Program-made: the position numbers and the translations under genes
Source: Clostridiales bacterium
GTDB taxonomy: Bacteria > Bacillota > Clostridia > Oscillospirales > Ruminococcaceae
Direction of reading: 5' to 3'
Assembly (NCBI GenBank): GCA_019423685.1
Contig: JAHZAY010000019.1
Coordinates: forward strand, 1 to 19,722
DNA: 19,722 bases
Notes under the pieces: generated by a model
What the model was told of the DNA's origin: nothing
The model's input: only the letters and a program-made list of their open reading frames with translations
The model's database searches: none
Part shown: in pieces, positions 7,038 through 13,587 of the stretch
Position numbering within the stretch: position 1 is the stretch's first letter
Layout of the letters: every line of letters starts with the position of its first letter

Positions 7038-7069
7038 GAGGAAAAATTGTAGATGAGAGGAGAAAAAAT

Positions 7070-7438
7070 ATGGCAGTTTATATCCAAAAAGGCGACAGAA
7101 TCGACTATAAAAACGAGACCGAGGCGGTTATCAAATCCGGTGACGTGGTGGCACTGGGAACCAACCGAATTGCAGTAGCGGATTGCCAGATCGAGGTCGG
7201 GGCGGTGGGAACACTGGCCCTGACCGGCGTGTGGGAATTCCCGGCGGACACCTCGGCAGCCATTGAGTTTGGCGCACTCGCTTACTGGGATGCGACAAGC
7301 AAAACGATGAAGGCTGCGCAGAGCGCGTCGGAGATCCCGGCGGGAATTTGCGTCCAGAAAAAAGAGAGCAGCGGGGCAACCGTACTGGTGAGGCTGCAGG
7401 ACTGCGTGACGGTAGTCTCGGAGCAAGCTGAGTCATGA
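7070..7438 (+). CDS. DUF2190-like capsid decoration protein
   Basis: A 122-residue, mostly beta-strand protein (MAVYIQKGDRIDYKNET, then SGDVVALGTNRIAVADCQIEVG and a GVWEFPADTSAAIEFGALAYWD segment), matching the DUF2190 family found next to capsid genes. Members are regarded as head decoration or stabilisation proteins on the outside of the shell, comparable in role to lambda gpD. The start is ATG 7070, seven bases after GAGAGGAG (7055-7062); an upstream GTG/ATG extension to 7016 would run into the toxin-antitoxin promoter and lacks a ribosome site. The gene is separated from the capsid gene by the inserted toxin-antitoxin pair, whereas the two are normally adjacent. Its stop overlaps the next start (ATGA). 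Confidence 0.78.
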   Translation: MAVYIQKGDRIDYKNETEAVIKSGDVVALGTNRIAVADCQIEVGAVGTLALTGVWEFPADTSAAIEFGALAYWDATSKTMKAAQSASEIPAGICVQKKESSGATVLVRLQDCVTVVSEQAES

Positions 7439-7752
7439 GTACCTTCAAACACATGGTAAGCAACGACACCGACCATGTGATATTTAACTTGGATGAGCTT
7501 GCCGACCTCCACGAAGTGGATGGCCGGCAAGTCCCAGTCATCATTGACGATGTCAAGCTGGAAGAAATGAAAGCCAATCCCAAGTATGCAGGCGGGTACA
7601 ACACAGCCACCCGCCTGATGCTGGTGAGAGCAAAGGACCTGCCAGGCAAGCCGGCGGAAGGGGCGCACCTGACCTTTGACGGGAAAACCTATCTTGTCAA
7701 GAGCGTCACTGGCCGGTGGATCTGGAGAATCACGCTGGAGGCAAACCGATGA
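7435..7752 (+). CDS. Head-tail connector, possibly gpFII-like
   Basis: A 105-residue protein between the decoration gene and a Z-like tail completion gene, where lambda-type phages keep the head-tail stopper FII. The middle stretch FNLDELADLHEVDGRQVPVII followed by DDVKLEEMK resembles the opening of FII-like proteins, in which a short domain places an OB-like beta fold at the bottom of the connector; the end (GAHLTFDGKTYLVKSVTGRWIWRITLEAN) is also beta-rich and reads like the final strands. Start ATG 7435 overlaps the previous stop as ATGA, and its own stop overlaps the next start in the same way. The family assignment is based on pattern and position and is moderate. Confidence 0.55.
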   Translation: MSTFKHMVSNDTDHVIFNLDELADLHEVDGRQVPVIIDDVKLEEMKANPKYAGGYNTATRLMLVRAKDLPGKPAEGAHLTFDGKTYLVKSVTGRWIWRITLEANR

Positions 7753-8399
7753 ACAAAACACCACAACTTGTTTTTCAAATAGCAGAAATTGATGATAAAA
7801 AAATCATTCGTCAATTGGGTGGTGCAAAAGACAAAGCAGAGGCCGTTATGAGAAAATCGGTTAATCGAACCGCCACCCATTTGGTGAAGCCAATTAAAGA
7901 AGAAGCGTTAAAAAATTATGCTGTCACTAATATTCGCAAAAAGGATATTCAGAAAACATTAAAAGTCTATAAGGCTAAAAAAGGGGCGGAGGTTTCTGCA
8001 GGAGTCATGTCGATTGCATATAGCAGGGTGCCGCTGTATCGTTTTGAGACAAGCAGGAGAACACCTGTTAAGAAAAATCCTCCAAAATCCATTTCAGCAA
8101 GAGTTTTGATTACCCATCCTATGAAAGAATTGGACGGAAGTTCCACTCGTTCAAAGGCCTTTATTATGCGTGCAGCAAGCGGACATATTGGTGTTTTCGA
8201 AAGAGAATTGGGGGTTTACCGGACAAAACGTAGAGATAAGCACCCAAATGATGAGAAGGTCAAAGAATTATATGGTCCGTCCATTCCTTCTATGATTCGA
8301 AATGAGAAGGCTTCTAGTGCGATCGTGAAGGATGGAGCACAATTCCTTCAAAAGCAAATTGACCATGAGATCGGCTATTATTTGAGGAGAATGAAATGA
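7749..8399 (+). CDS. Minor tail protein Z-like (tail completion)
   Basis: A basic 216-residue protein resembling the minor tail Z family, whose members take part in completing the tail end that meets the head. Seen features: a helical N-terminal part with AVMRKSVNRTATHLVKPIKE, then YAVTNIRKKDIQKTLKVYKA, a beta segment (SAGVMSIAYSRVPLYRFETS) and SKAFIMRAASGHIGVFERE, which is the GAFxA...GVF pattern of this family. The start at ATG 7749 is preceded by GGAGG (7737-7741, seven-base gap) and overlaps the previous stop as ATGA; an upstream in-frame start at 7716 lacks a ribosome site. Base composition drops sharply here: 7741-7800 has 19 of 60 G/C, against 44 of 60 at 8941-9000. Confidence 0.65.
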   Translation: MNKTPQLVFQIAEIDDKKIIRQLGGAKDKAEAVMRKSVNRTATHLVKPIKEEALKNYAVTNIRKKDIQKTLKVYKAKKGAEVSAGVMSIAYSRVPLYRFETSRRTPVKKNPPKSISARVLITHPMKELDGSSTRSKAFIMRAASGHIGVFERELGVYRTKRRDKHPNDEKVKELYGPSIPSMIRNEKASSAIVKDGAQFLQKQIDHEIGYYLRRMK

Positions 8400-8845
8400 C
8401 GCTGTTCGAATTACAAAAGTTATTGAAAAAAAGAGTAGAAGAGGTTGCGGAGCAAGCTGGTTTTCATGGCCTTCAGGTTTTTATTCGTAATCTGCCGCCG
8501 CTCAAATATGAGGGGGAGGCAGATCAATATTTACCTCGCTGTATTGTAGAACTGGGAGAGGGAAACGATGAGAAAGAGGAAAGCACAGTGGAAGCTGAAT
8601 TGACCTTTGCGACAAAAGATGTGCAGCCGGAATTAAAAGGGTATGAGGAAATTTGTCATCTGATCGAAATCGTACGTCTATCATTGGCTGAAAATCCTAT
8701 TATTGGCGGACAATTTGAAATCAAAAAACCGATCAATTTTACGCTGGGAAGCCTGGAATGGGAAACATATCCCTATTTTTTCGGCGCAGTTTGGTTTGAC
8801 GTCCTCATCCCCGGTCCCGGCCCTGACTATAGCGATTTAACCTAA
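8396..8845 (+). CDS. Tail terminator/neck-type phage protein (family not recognised with certainty)
   Basis: A 149-residue protein starting with ATG overlapping the previous stop (ATGA). It sits directly before the sheath gene, the usual place for a tail terminator or neck protein that caps the tail tube. The start, LFELQKLLKKRVEEVAEQAG, is a helix typical of that class; the centre (PRCIVELGEGNDEKEESTVE followed by AELTFATKD) and ELKGYEEICHLIEIVRLSL give an alternating beta-alpha pattern like gpU/terminator folds. The C-terminal stretch WETYPYFFGAVWFDVLIPGP would be the last beta-hairpin. Like its upstream partner it is AT-rich. I do not recognise a named family, so the role is inferred from position and fold pattern. 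Confidence 0.5.
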   Translation: MTLFELQKLLKKRVEEVAEQAGFHGLQVFIRNLPPLKYEGEADQYLPRCIVELGEGNDEKEESTVEAELTFATKDVQPELKGYEEICHLIEIVRLSLAENPIIGGQFEIKKPINFTLGSLEWETYPYFFGAVWFDVLIPGPGPDYSDLT

Positions 8846-8861
8846 GAGGAGTGATAAGTAT

Positions 8862-10271
8862 ATGGCATTTTTTCACGGCATCAAAGTGACCGAAAAACAG
8901 ACGCAGATTGTGGCGCCGGTGCAGGTTGATTCGGCAGTGCAGGTGGTGGTCGGCCTGGCGCCGGTCAATATGGGCGACCTTGCCGACCCGCTGGCGCCCC
9001 AGATCGCCTACAGCTATGATGAGGCGGTCCAAAAGATGGGAATGAGCGCGGATCACCTGACTTATACCATCTGCGAGAGTATCAAGCTCTCGTTTGCAAA
9101 CTACAATGTGTCCCCGTTGATTATGATTAACGTCCTCGACCCGAGCAAGCACAAGGAACAAAAGACCAGTGTCAGCGTCTCGATGCTGGAGGGCAAAGCC
9201 GAGTTGCCGGAAGAGGGTGTGATTCCATCCTCGCTGCAGCTGACCCAGACCGAGCAGGCGCTGCAGGCAGGAACCGACTACAACCTGTCTTTTGATACGG
9301 ACGGCAAAGCGGTGATCGAGCGCATTGAGGGCGGCAAAATTGCGTCGGACACCGCATCCCTGACAGCAACCTATGATGTCCTAGACCCCACTGCGGTGGA
9401 GGATGCGGATATTCTGGCCGGTGTCGCCAAAATCCGAGAGGTTTACCCGCGCTTTGGCATTGTGCCTGGCACTCTGATTGTGCCGGGATACAGCGGCAAG
9501 CCGGCGATCTACAATGCGATGACCTCCAAAACCGATACCCTCAATGGGGTGTTCCGGTATCATTGCCTGGTGGATCTGGATACCGAGACGGTCACCGCCT
9601 ATGATCAGGCGCAGGCTGAGAAGAATAAAAACAATTTTGTGCACGAGAACAGCTCTCTTTTTTGGCCGATGGTCAGGGTGGGGGAGGAGATGTATCATTT
9701 TTCCGCGGCGGCAGCCGCCCTGATCGCGGACACCGACTACAACAACGACGGTGTACCCTATGTCTCGCTGTCCAATAAGTCTCTCAAAATCAGTGGCCTG
9801 TGCCTTGCGGACGGCAGCGAGGTGATCCTGGACATGGAGCAGGCCAACCTGCTCAACTCCCAGGGAATCAATACCGCCATCAACATGAACGGCTGGAAAG
9901 CGTGGGGCAACCGCACCGCCTGCTATCCGGGCAACACCGATATCAAGGACTGCTTTATCCCTTGCCGCCGGATGTACAACTGGTGGGCCAACCAGTTTAT
10001 CCTGTCCTATTTTGCCAAGGTGGATGACCCAATCAACAAGAGACTGATCGAGAGCATCGTGGACAGTGAGAATATCAAGGGCAATGCCTGGAAGCAGCGG
10101 TATCAGGTAGCGGAGGCAAAGCTCGTATTTGACAGCGAGGACAACCCCGTCACCGACCTCATCAACGGCATTGTGAGGATTAAGATGCTGTTCTCCCCGT
10201 ACCCACCGGCGGAGCAGATCCTGGCTACGGTGGAGTACGACACCAGCGCGCTGCAATCCGCTTTAGAGTAA
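8862..10271 (+). CDS. Contractile tail sheath protein (P2 FI / Mu L-like)
   Basis: A 469-residue sheath subunit that makes the tail contractile, and so marks the phage as a myovirus. The N-terminal part has the family opening MAFFHGIKVTEKQTQIVAPV, VVVGLAPVNMG, and a YSYDEAVQKMGM segment; the central domain contains an insertion with SLQLTQTEQALQAGTDYNLSFD; the conserved C-terminal part shows NLLNSQGINTAINMNGWKAW, GNRTACYP, then RRMYNWWANQFILSYFAKVD and ILATVEYDTSALQSALE. The start is ATG 8862 after AAGAGGAG. GC content rises steeply from the two preceding genes at this point. The gene is followed immediately by the tube gene, the standard sheath-tube pair. Confidence 0.92.
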   Translation: MAFFHGIKVTEKQTQIVAPVQVDSAVQVVVGLAPVNMGDLADPLAPQIAYSYDEAVQKMGMSADHLTYTICESIKLSFANYNVSPLIMINVLDPSKHKEQKTSVSVSMLEGKAELPEEGVIPSSLQLTQTEQALQAGTDYNLSFDTDGKAVIERIEGGKIASDTASLTATYDVLDPTAVEDADILAGVAKIREVYPRFGIVPGTLIVPGYSGKPAIYNAMTSKTDTLNGVFRYHCLVDLDTETVTAYDQAQAEKNKNNFVHENSSLFWPMVRVGEEMYHFSAAAAALIADTDYNNDGVPYVSLSNKSLKISGLCLADGSEVILDMEQANLLNSQGINTAINMNGWKAWGNRTACYPGNTDIKDCFIPCRRMYNWWANQFILSYFAKVDDPINKRLIESIVDSENIKGNAWKQRYQVAEAKLVFDSEDNPVTDLINGIVRIKMLFSPYPPAEQILATVEYDTSALQSALE

Positions 10272-10283
10272 GGGGGTGATGAT

Positions 10284-10805
10284 GTGAGTTTAAAGTCCAT
10301 TCCGACTAAACTGACCGACTATAACATCTACAACGAGGGAGAAATTCTGATCGGCACGTCTGGAGAACTGACCATGCCGGACCTGGAAGCGATCACAAGC
10401 GAGATTTCCGGCGCGGGGATCGCCGGAACCATCGAGGACCCGACACCGGGATATTTTGGGTCGCTGGAGGTTGAAATTAAATTCCGGACCGTCTCAGAAG
10501 AATCCAGCCGCCTGGCTATCCCGCAGGCACATACCCTGACCGCCCGGGCAGCCCAGACAAGGCATGACCCAGCGACCGGCACAAACTCCCAGGAGGGCTT
10601 GAAGGTAGTGTTCCGCGGAGTTTGCAAGACCTACTCGATCGGCACCTTTAAGCAGGGCGAATCGACAGAAACCACCGCGACGATGGAGCTCAGCTACATC
10701 AAGATCACCCGCGGCAGTACTGTTGTGCTGGAGCTGGACAAGTTTAACCACATCTATGTGGTCGAAGGAGTCGACTACATGAAAGCAATCCGAGACCTGA
10801 TCTAA
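10284..10805 (+). CDS. Major tail tube protein (P2 FII-like)
   Basis: A 173-residue protein forming the inner tube that passes DNA during infection. It follows the sheath by 12 bases. The typical pattern of the P2 FII family can be read: opening KLTDYNIYNEGEILIGTSGE, then MPDLEAITSEISGAGIAGTI, the GYFGSLEVEIKFRTVSE strand, HTLTARAAQT, and the ending VELDKFNHIYVVEGVDYMKA-like stretch (written here as LELDKFNHIYVV then GVDYMKAIRDLI). The start is GTG at 10284, preceded by AGGGGGTGAT (10271-10281). No other good start lies in this frame nearby. Confidence comes from both sequence pattern and neighbours. Confidence 0.9.
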   Translation: MSLKSIPTKLTDYNIYNEGEILIGTSGELTMPDLEAITSEISGAGIAGTIEDPTPGYFGSLEVEIKFRTVSEESSRLAIPQAHTLTARAAQTRHDPATGTNSQEGLKVVFRGVCKTYSIGTFKQGESTETTATMELSYIKITRGSTVVLELDKFNHIYVVEGVDYMKAIRDLI

Positions 10806-10820
10806 GGGAGGAAGAACGAC

Positions 10821-11108
10821 ATGGAAATCTTTAAACTGAAACGACCCGTAATTTTTGAAGAACGCGAATTTGAGCAATTCGACCTGTCCGGTCTGGAGGA
10901 TCTGACCGGAGAGGAATACGCGACCCTGCTCAAGGAGGCGGAAAGGATCGACGGCGCGGACATGGTGCCGGAAAAGAGCCTGACCTTTGCCTTCTTGGCC
11001 GCGGCCAAAGTGACCGGGCAGCCGTTTGACCTGTTCAAAGGGATGGGTGCAAAAGATGCTGCGCGGCTGCGTTATAAGATCGGCAGTTTTTTTCTTGCGG
11101 AGGATTAA
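10821..11108 (+). CDS. Tail assembly chaperone, short form (P2 E / Phage_TAC_7-like)
   Basis: A 95-residue protein matching the tail assembly chaperone family found between tube and tape measure genes. The opening EIFKLKRPVIFEEREFEQFD is the usual pattern (K-x-P-x-x-F-x-G/E, then a leucine-rich acidic segment LSGLEDLTGEEYATLLKEAE). It ends KIGSFFLAED at TAA 11106-11108. In contractile phages the protein binds the tape measure and keeps it extended during tube building, together with a longer form made by ribosomal frameshifting. GGAGG (10807-10811) precedes ATG 10821. A run of seven T at 11087-11093, just before the stop, is the likely shift site. Confidence 0.85.
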   Translation: MEIFKLKRPVIFEEREFEQFDLSGLEDLTGEEYATLLKEAERIDGADMVPEKSLTFAFLAAAKVTGQPFDLFKGMGAKDAARLRYKIGSFFLAED

Positions 11109-11266
11109 GCAATATAAGCGCGTCATTGCTGCGAAAATCTGCCATCAGCCTTTCTATCGTGCTGCACGCTGATTTCTTCCGCCTGTGGCGGGACATGAGG
11201 CTGTTTGATTTTTTGGAGCTGATGGTGGACACGGAGGAGGTGCTCGAGCAAATTGGCAAAAAGTAA
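10821..11266 (+). CDS. Tail assembly chaperone, long form made by -1 frameshift (P2 E+E'-like)
   Basis: The short form's coding sequence reaches T-TTT-TTT at 11087-11093, a textbook X-XXY-YYZ slippery heptamer in the correct phase. A -1 slip leads into a frame open from 11093 to TAA 11264-11266, adding 57 residues for a total of 148. The added part looks genuine: ADFFRLWRDMRLFDFLELMV followed by DTEEVLEQIGKK, amphipathic and acidic, like E'/GT extensions. It has no plausible start codon of its own with a ribosome site. A possible hairpin pairs AGCAAT (11108-11113) with ATTGCT (11125-11130). The stop overlaps the tape measure start. P2, Mu and lambda all frameshift at this locus; the slip itself is inferred here. 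Confidence 0.75.
11087..11093 (+). other. Slippery heptamer T-TTT-TTT for -1 ribosomal frameshifting
   Basis: The zero frame reads agT TTT TTT ctt, so the seven T residues sit exactly as X-XXY-YYZ. After a one-base slip reading continues with TCT at 11093. The stop of the short form is 12 bases downstream. A six-base-pair stem begins 14 bases after the run. Confidence 0.7.
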
Positions 11267-12128
11267 CCGATTTATCGTCGATTTCCTTTTCGGTGCAAAG
11301 AAGCAGGGGAGCTTTGACAAGACATTTTCAGCGGTTTCGCAGAGCGTCAAAAACCTGACCAAGACGGTGGCAGGAGTAGCGGCGACCTATATCAGCGCCC
11401 AGGCGCTCAAGGACGTATCCCTCTCCGCATTGGACAGTGCCTCCAGCCTGGAAAGCTACCGAAGCACCCTCAATGTGGTGATGAAAGATCAGAAGAAGGC
11501 CGCCCAGACCATGGCCTGGGCGGTCGATTTTGCGAATAAGACCCCGTTTGACACCGACCAGGTGGTCGAGGCGACGGTGCGCCTGCAGTCCTACGGCATC
11601 GACGCACAAAAAACCATGACCCAGATCGGCGACATGGCCGGTGTCATGAACAAAGACCTGATGCAGGCGGTCGAGGCGGTAGCGGATGCGCAGACCGGAG
11701 AGCTGGAGCGCTTGAAGGAGTTTGGCATCACCAAGGCGATGATTGAGGCCAAGGGTGCGGAGCTCTACAGAAATCAGACCATCGTCAATAACAAGGGGCA
11801 GATCGTTGACCAGGAGAAATTTAACGATGCCCTCTTTGCCTTGATGGAGGAGCGATTTTCCGGCGGCATGGAGATCCAGGCCAAGAGCTACAAGGGACTG
11901 ATGTCCACCATCAGCGGCATCTGGCAGACGGGACTTGCCAGCATGGCCGGCATCAGCGGGACCGGTGAGATCATCGAGGGCGGCGCCTTTGACGCAGCCA
12001 AAGAGGGCCTCACCTGGGTAGCGGACAAGATGCAGGAAATGGCAGATTCCGGGACATTTGAGAGAATCGGCAAGAAGATCGGCGGCGTGATCCAGAAAGG
12101 GCATCCAGTACGGACAGAAAGTGATTGA
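11253..12128 (+). CDS. Tape measure protein, N-terminal part (gene frame-broken)
   Basis: The 291 residues contain the conserved N-terminal half of a myophage tape measure: VDFLFGAKKQGSFDKTFSAV, then ALDSASSLESYRSTLNVVMK, AVDFANKTPFDTDQVVEATV, RLQSYGIDAQKTMTQIGDMA, and the stretch AVADAQTGELERLKEFGITK. The start is TTG 11253, ten bases after GAGGAGGTG, overlapping the end of the chaperone's long form. The frame ends at TGA 12126-12128 after residues GHPVRTESD that do not fit the family. The next frame (+1) continues sensibly as KGIQYGQKVIDVAKKIKDG, so one extra base in the GGG at 12099-12101 explains the break. Together with the second part the protein would be about 700 residues and would set tail length. 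Confidence 0.85.
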   Translation: MAKSNRFIVDFLFGAKKQGSFDKTFSAVSQSVKNLTKTVAGVAATYISAQALKDVSLSALDSASSLESYRSTLNVVMKDQKKAAQTMAWAVDFANKTPFDTDQVVEATVRLQSYGIDAQKTMTQIGDMAGVMNKDLMQAVEAVADAQTGELERLKEFGITKAMIEAKGAELYRNQTIVNNKGQIVDQEKFNDALFALMEERFSGGMEIQAKSYKGLMSTISGIWQTGLASMAGISGTGEIIEGGAFDAAKEGLTWVADKMQEMADSGTFERIGKKIGGVIQKGHPVRTESD

Positions 12129-13353
12129 CGTCGCCAAAAAGATCAAAGACGGTGTCATGGATACCGTACAGAGCATCTCTGTCAAGCTGGAGCCGATCAA
12201 ACCGATTTTGGATGAGATCGGCGAGAAGGCAATGAGCCTGGGCCGCAAACTGACCGACGGATTTACCCGCGCCGGGCCGCAAATCAAGAGCCTGGCAGAG
12301 ACGGTCATCCCTGCAGCGGCCAAAGCGATTGCGAACCTTGCAAACGCAGCGTTGAGTTTTGCCAACTTTGTCGTTGATAATTGGTCGGTAATCGGGCCAA
12401 TCGTCAAGGGTGTGGCTGCTTCGTTTTTGGCTTTTAAGACGCTCAATAGCATATCTGGGGCTGTTGGCAAAGTAAAACAGCTGATCGATGTGTTTAAGGG
12501 CCTCCAGGGGGTCAGCGGACTGGTTGGCAAAGTAAATGGTTTGGCCAGTGCTTTTAAGGGCTTTGGCGGGGTCGCAAAACTGATTGCCTCACCGTTTGCA
12601 AAATGGGCACTGATTATCGGTGCCGTCATTGCAGTAATTGCCCTGCTCGTCAAAAATGCGGATAAAATCAAAGCTGCCTTTGACAAGCTGGGGCAGTGGA
12701 TCATCGATAAGATTCAGCCGGCGGTCGACTGGCTCAATGGTGTAGCGGCGCTGATTCGCCGGAAATTTTCCGAGGTGATAGGATTTTTCCAAGAATTAGG
12801 CGGAAAAATTGTGAGTGCGTTCCAAACACTAGGAAACAATATTGGCTCATTTTTCTCCGGTGTATGGGATGGACTAGTCAGCGGATTTAAAGGGGTAATT
12901 AACTTCTTCATCAAGGGAATTAACACGTTGATTGGAGGAGCCAATAAATTACTGTCAGTTAAAATTCCAGACTGGCTCCCAGGAGGAGGAAAAACAGTTG
13001 GTATCCAGCTTCCGACCATCCCGCTGCTGGCCAAAGGCGGCGTGGCGACCAAGCCGACACTGGCCATGGTGGGCGAGGGCAAGGAACACGAGGCGATTTT
13101 ACCGCTGTCCAAGCTGCAGAGCCTATTGCAGAACAACAGCCTGGCGGTCACGATGAGCAGCCTGATTAAGCAATCTGCAGTTGCGGCCGGCGGAGGTGGC
13201 GGGACTTATCACTACAGCCCGCAAATTACCTTCTATGGCGGCGACAAGAAGGAACATGAGGAAGTATTAGACAATGACAAGAAACGGTTTGACAAGTGGG
13301 CCAAGGAACGGGAAGAGTATGACCGGCGGACCCGCATCAAGCCGAAAAAGTAA
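12121..13353 (+). CDS. Tape measure protein, C-terminal part (second frame)
   Basis: This frame is open from 12091 (a TGA stands at 12088-12090) and continues the tape measure after the break at about 12099. It holds long amphipathic helices, a hydrophobic segment at residues 161-178 (KWALIIGAVIAVIALLVK), a 20-residue tandem repeat at 113-152, and a C-terminal domain with GKTVGIQLPTIPLLAKGGVA, then PTLAMVGEGKEHEAILPLSK, a common ending of Gram-positive phage tape measures. The GTG at 12121 has no ribosome site, so independent translation is unlikely; the coordinate marks only the first possible start. Bases 12901-12960 have 22 of 60 G/C against 44 of 60 at 13021-13080, so the middle may be exchanged DNA. 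Confidence 0.85.
   Translation: MIDVAKKIKDGVMDTVQSISVKLEPIKPILDEIGEKAMSLGRKLTDGFTRAGPQIKSLAETVIPAAAKAIANLANAALSFANFVVDNWSVIGPIVKGVAASFLAFKTLNSISGAVGKVKQLIDVFKGLQGVSGLVGKVNGLASAFKGFGGVAKLIASPFAKWALIIGAVIAVIALLVKNADKIKAAFDKLGQWIIDKIQPAVDWLNGVAALIRRKFSEVIGFFQELGGKIVSAFQTLGNNIGSFFSGVWDGLVSGFKGVINFFIKGINTLIGGANKLLSVKIPDWLPGGGKTVGIQLPTIPLLAKGGVATKPTLAMVGEGKEHEAILPLSKLQSLLQNNSLAVTMSSLIKQSAVAAGGGGGTYHYSPQITFYGGDKKEHEEVLDNDKKRFDKWAKEREEYDRRTRIKPKK
12457..12576 (+). repeat. Two tandem 60-base repeats inside the tape measure gene
   Basis: Units 12457-12516 and 12517-12576 each encode 20 residues: GAVGKVKQLIDVFKGLQGVS and GLVGKVNGLASAFKGFGGVA. GTTGGCAAAGTAAA is identical in both (12463-12476 and 12523-12536), and TTTAAGGGC recurs at the same 60-base distance. 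Gain or loss of such units would change tape length and so tail length. Confidence 0.7.
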
Positions 13354-13365
13354 AGGAGAGATCGG

Positions 13366-13572
13366 ATGAACACTTATCAAACTGTGCAGGGAGATATGTG
13401 GGACAGCATCGCAAAACAGGCCTATGGCACAGAGACCACGATGGACCAGCTGATGCGGGCAAATCCTGATCTTTTGCAGGTAGCGGTATTTGGGGCAGGA
13501 GAGATTGTACTCCTGCCCCAAATTTCTGCGCAGGAAGCGGCCAGCACCGCTGTGCCGCCCTGGCGGAAATAA
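13366..13572 (+). CDS. Tail protein X (P2 gpX-like, LysM-type)
   Basis: A 68-residue protein between the tape measure and the D-like hub gene, exactly where P2-like tails carry gpX. The sequence reads as a single LysM-like fold: YQTVQGDMWDSIAKQAYG, then MDQLMRANPDLLQVAVFGAG and EIVLLPQI, i.e. the T-V-x-G-D-x-x-D-x-I-A pattern and a central NP. In contractile tails and related injection devices this small protein binds peptidoglycan or links hub and tube. The ATG at 13366 follows AAAGGAGAG closely. The end, ASTAVPPWRK, includes the PPWR-type finish usual for gpX-like proteins. Confidence is high from both sequence and position. Confidence 0.88.
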   Translation: MNTYQTVQGDMWDSIAKQAYGTETTMDQLMRANPDLLQVAVFGAGEIVLLPQISAQEAASTAVPPWRK

Positions 13573-13587
13573 CAAGGAGGTGAGGGA

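Noticed and set aside
7016..7069. Longer start for the decoration protein at 7016
   Set aside because: It would begin within the toxin-antitoxin promoter and lacks a ribosome site, while ATG 7070 has GAGAGGAG at proper spacing.
9381..10256. Minus-strand open frame (291 codons) opposite the sheath gene
   Set aside because: Shadow of a confident sheath gene in GC-rich sequence.
12121..12123. GTG 12121 as a genuine start of a second tape-measure gene
   Set aside because: There is no Shine-Dalgarno sequence, and the same frame is open and family-like from 12091, so a frame break explains it better.
11328..12704. Long minus-strand open frame (458 codons) opposite the tape measure
   Set aside because: It lies fully opposite a recognised gene, has no family features, and is the usual mirror of GC-biased third codon positions.
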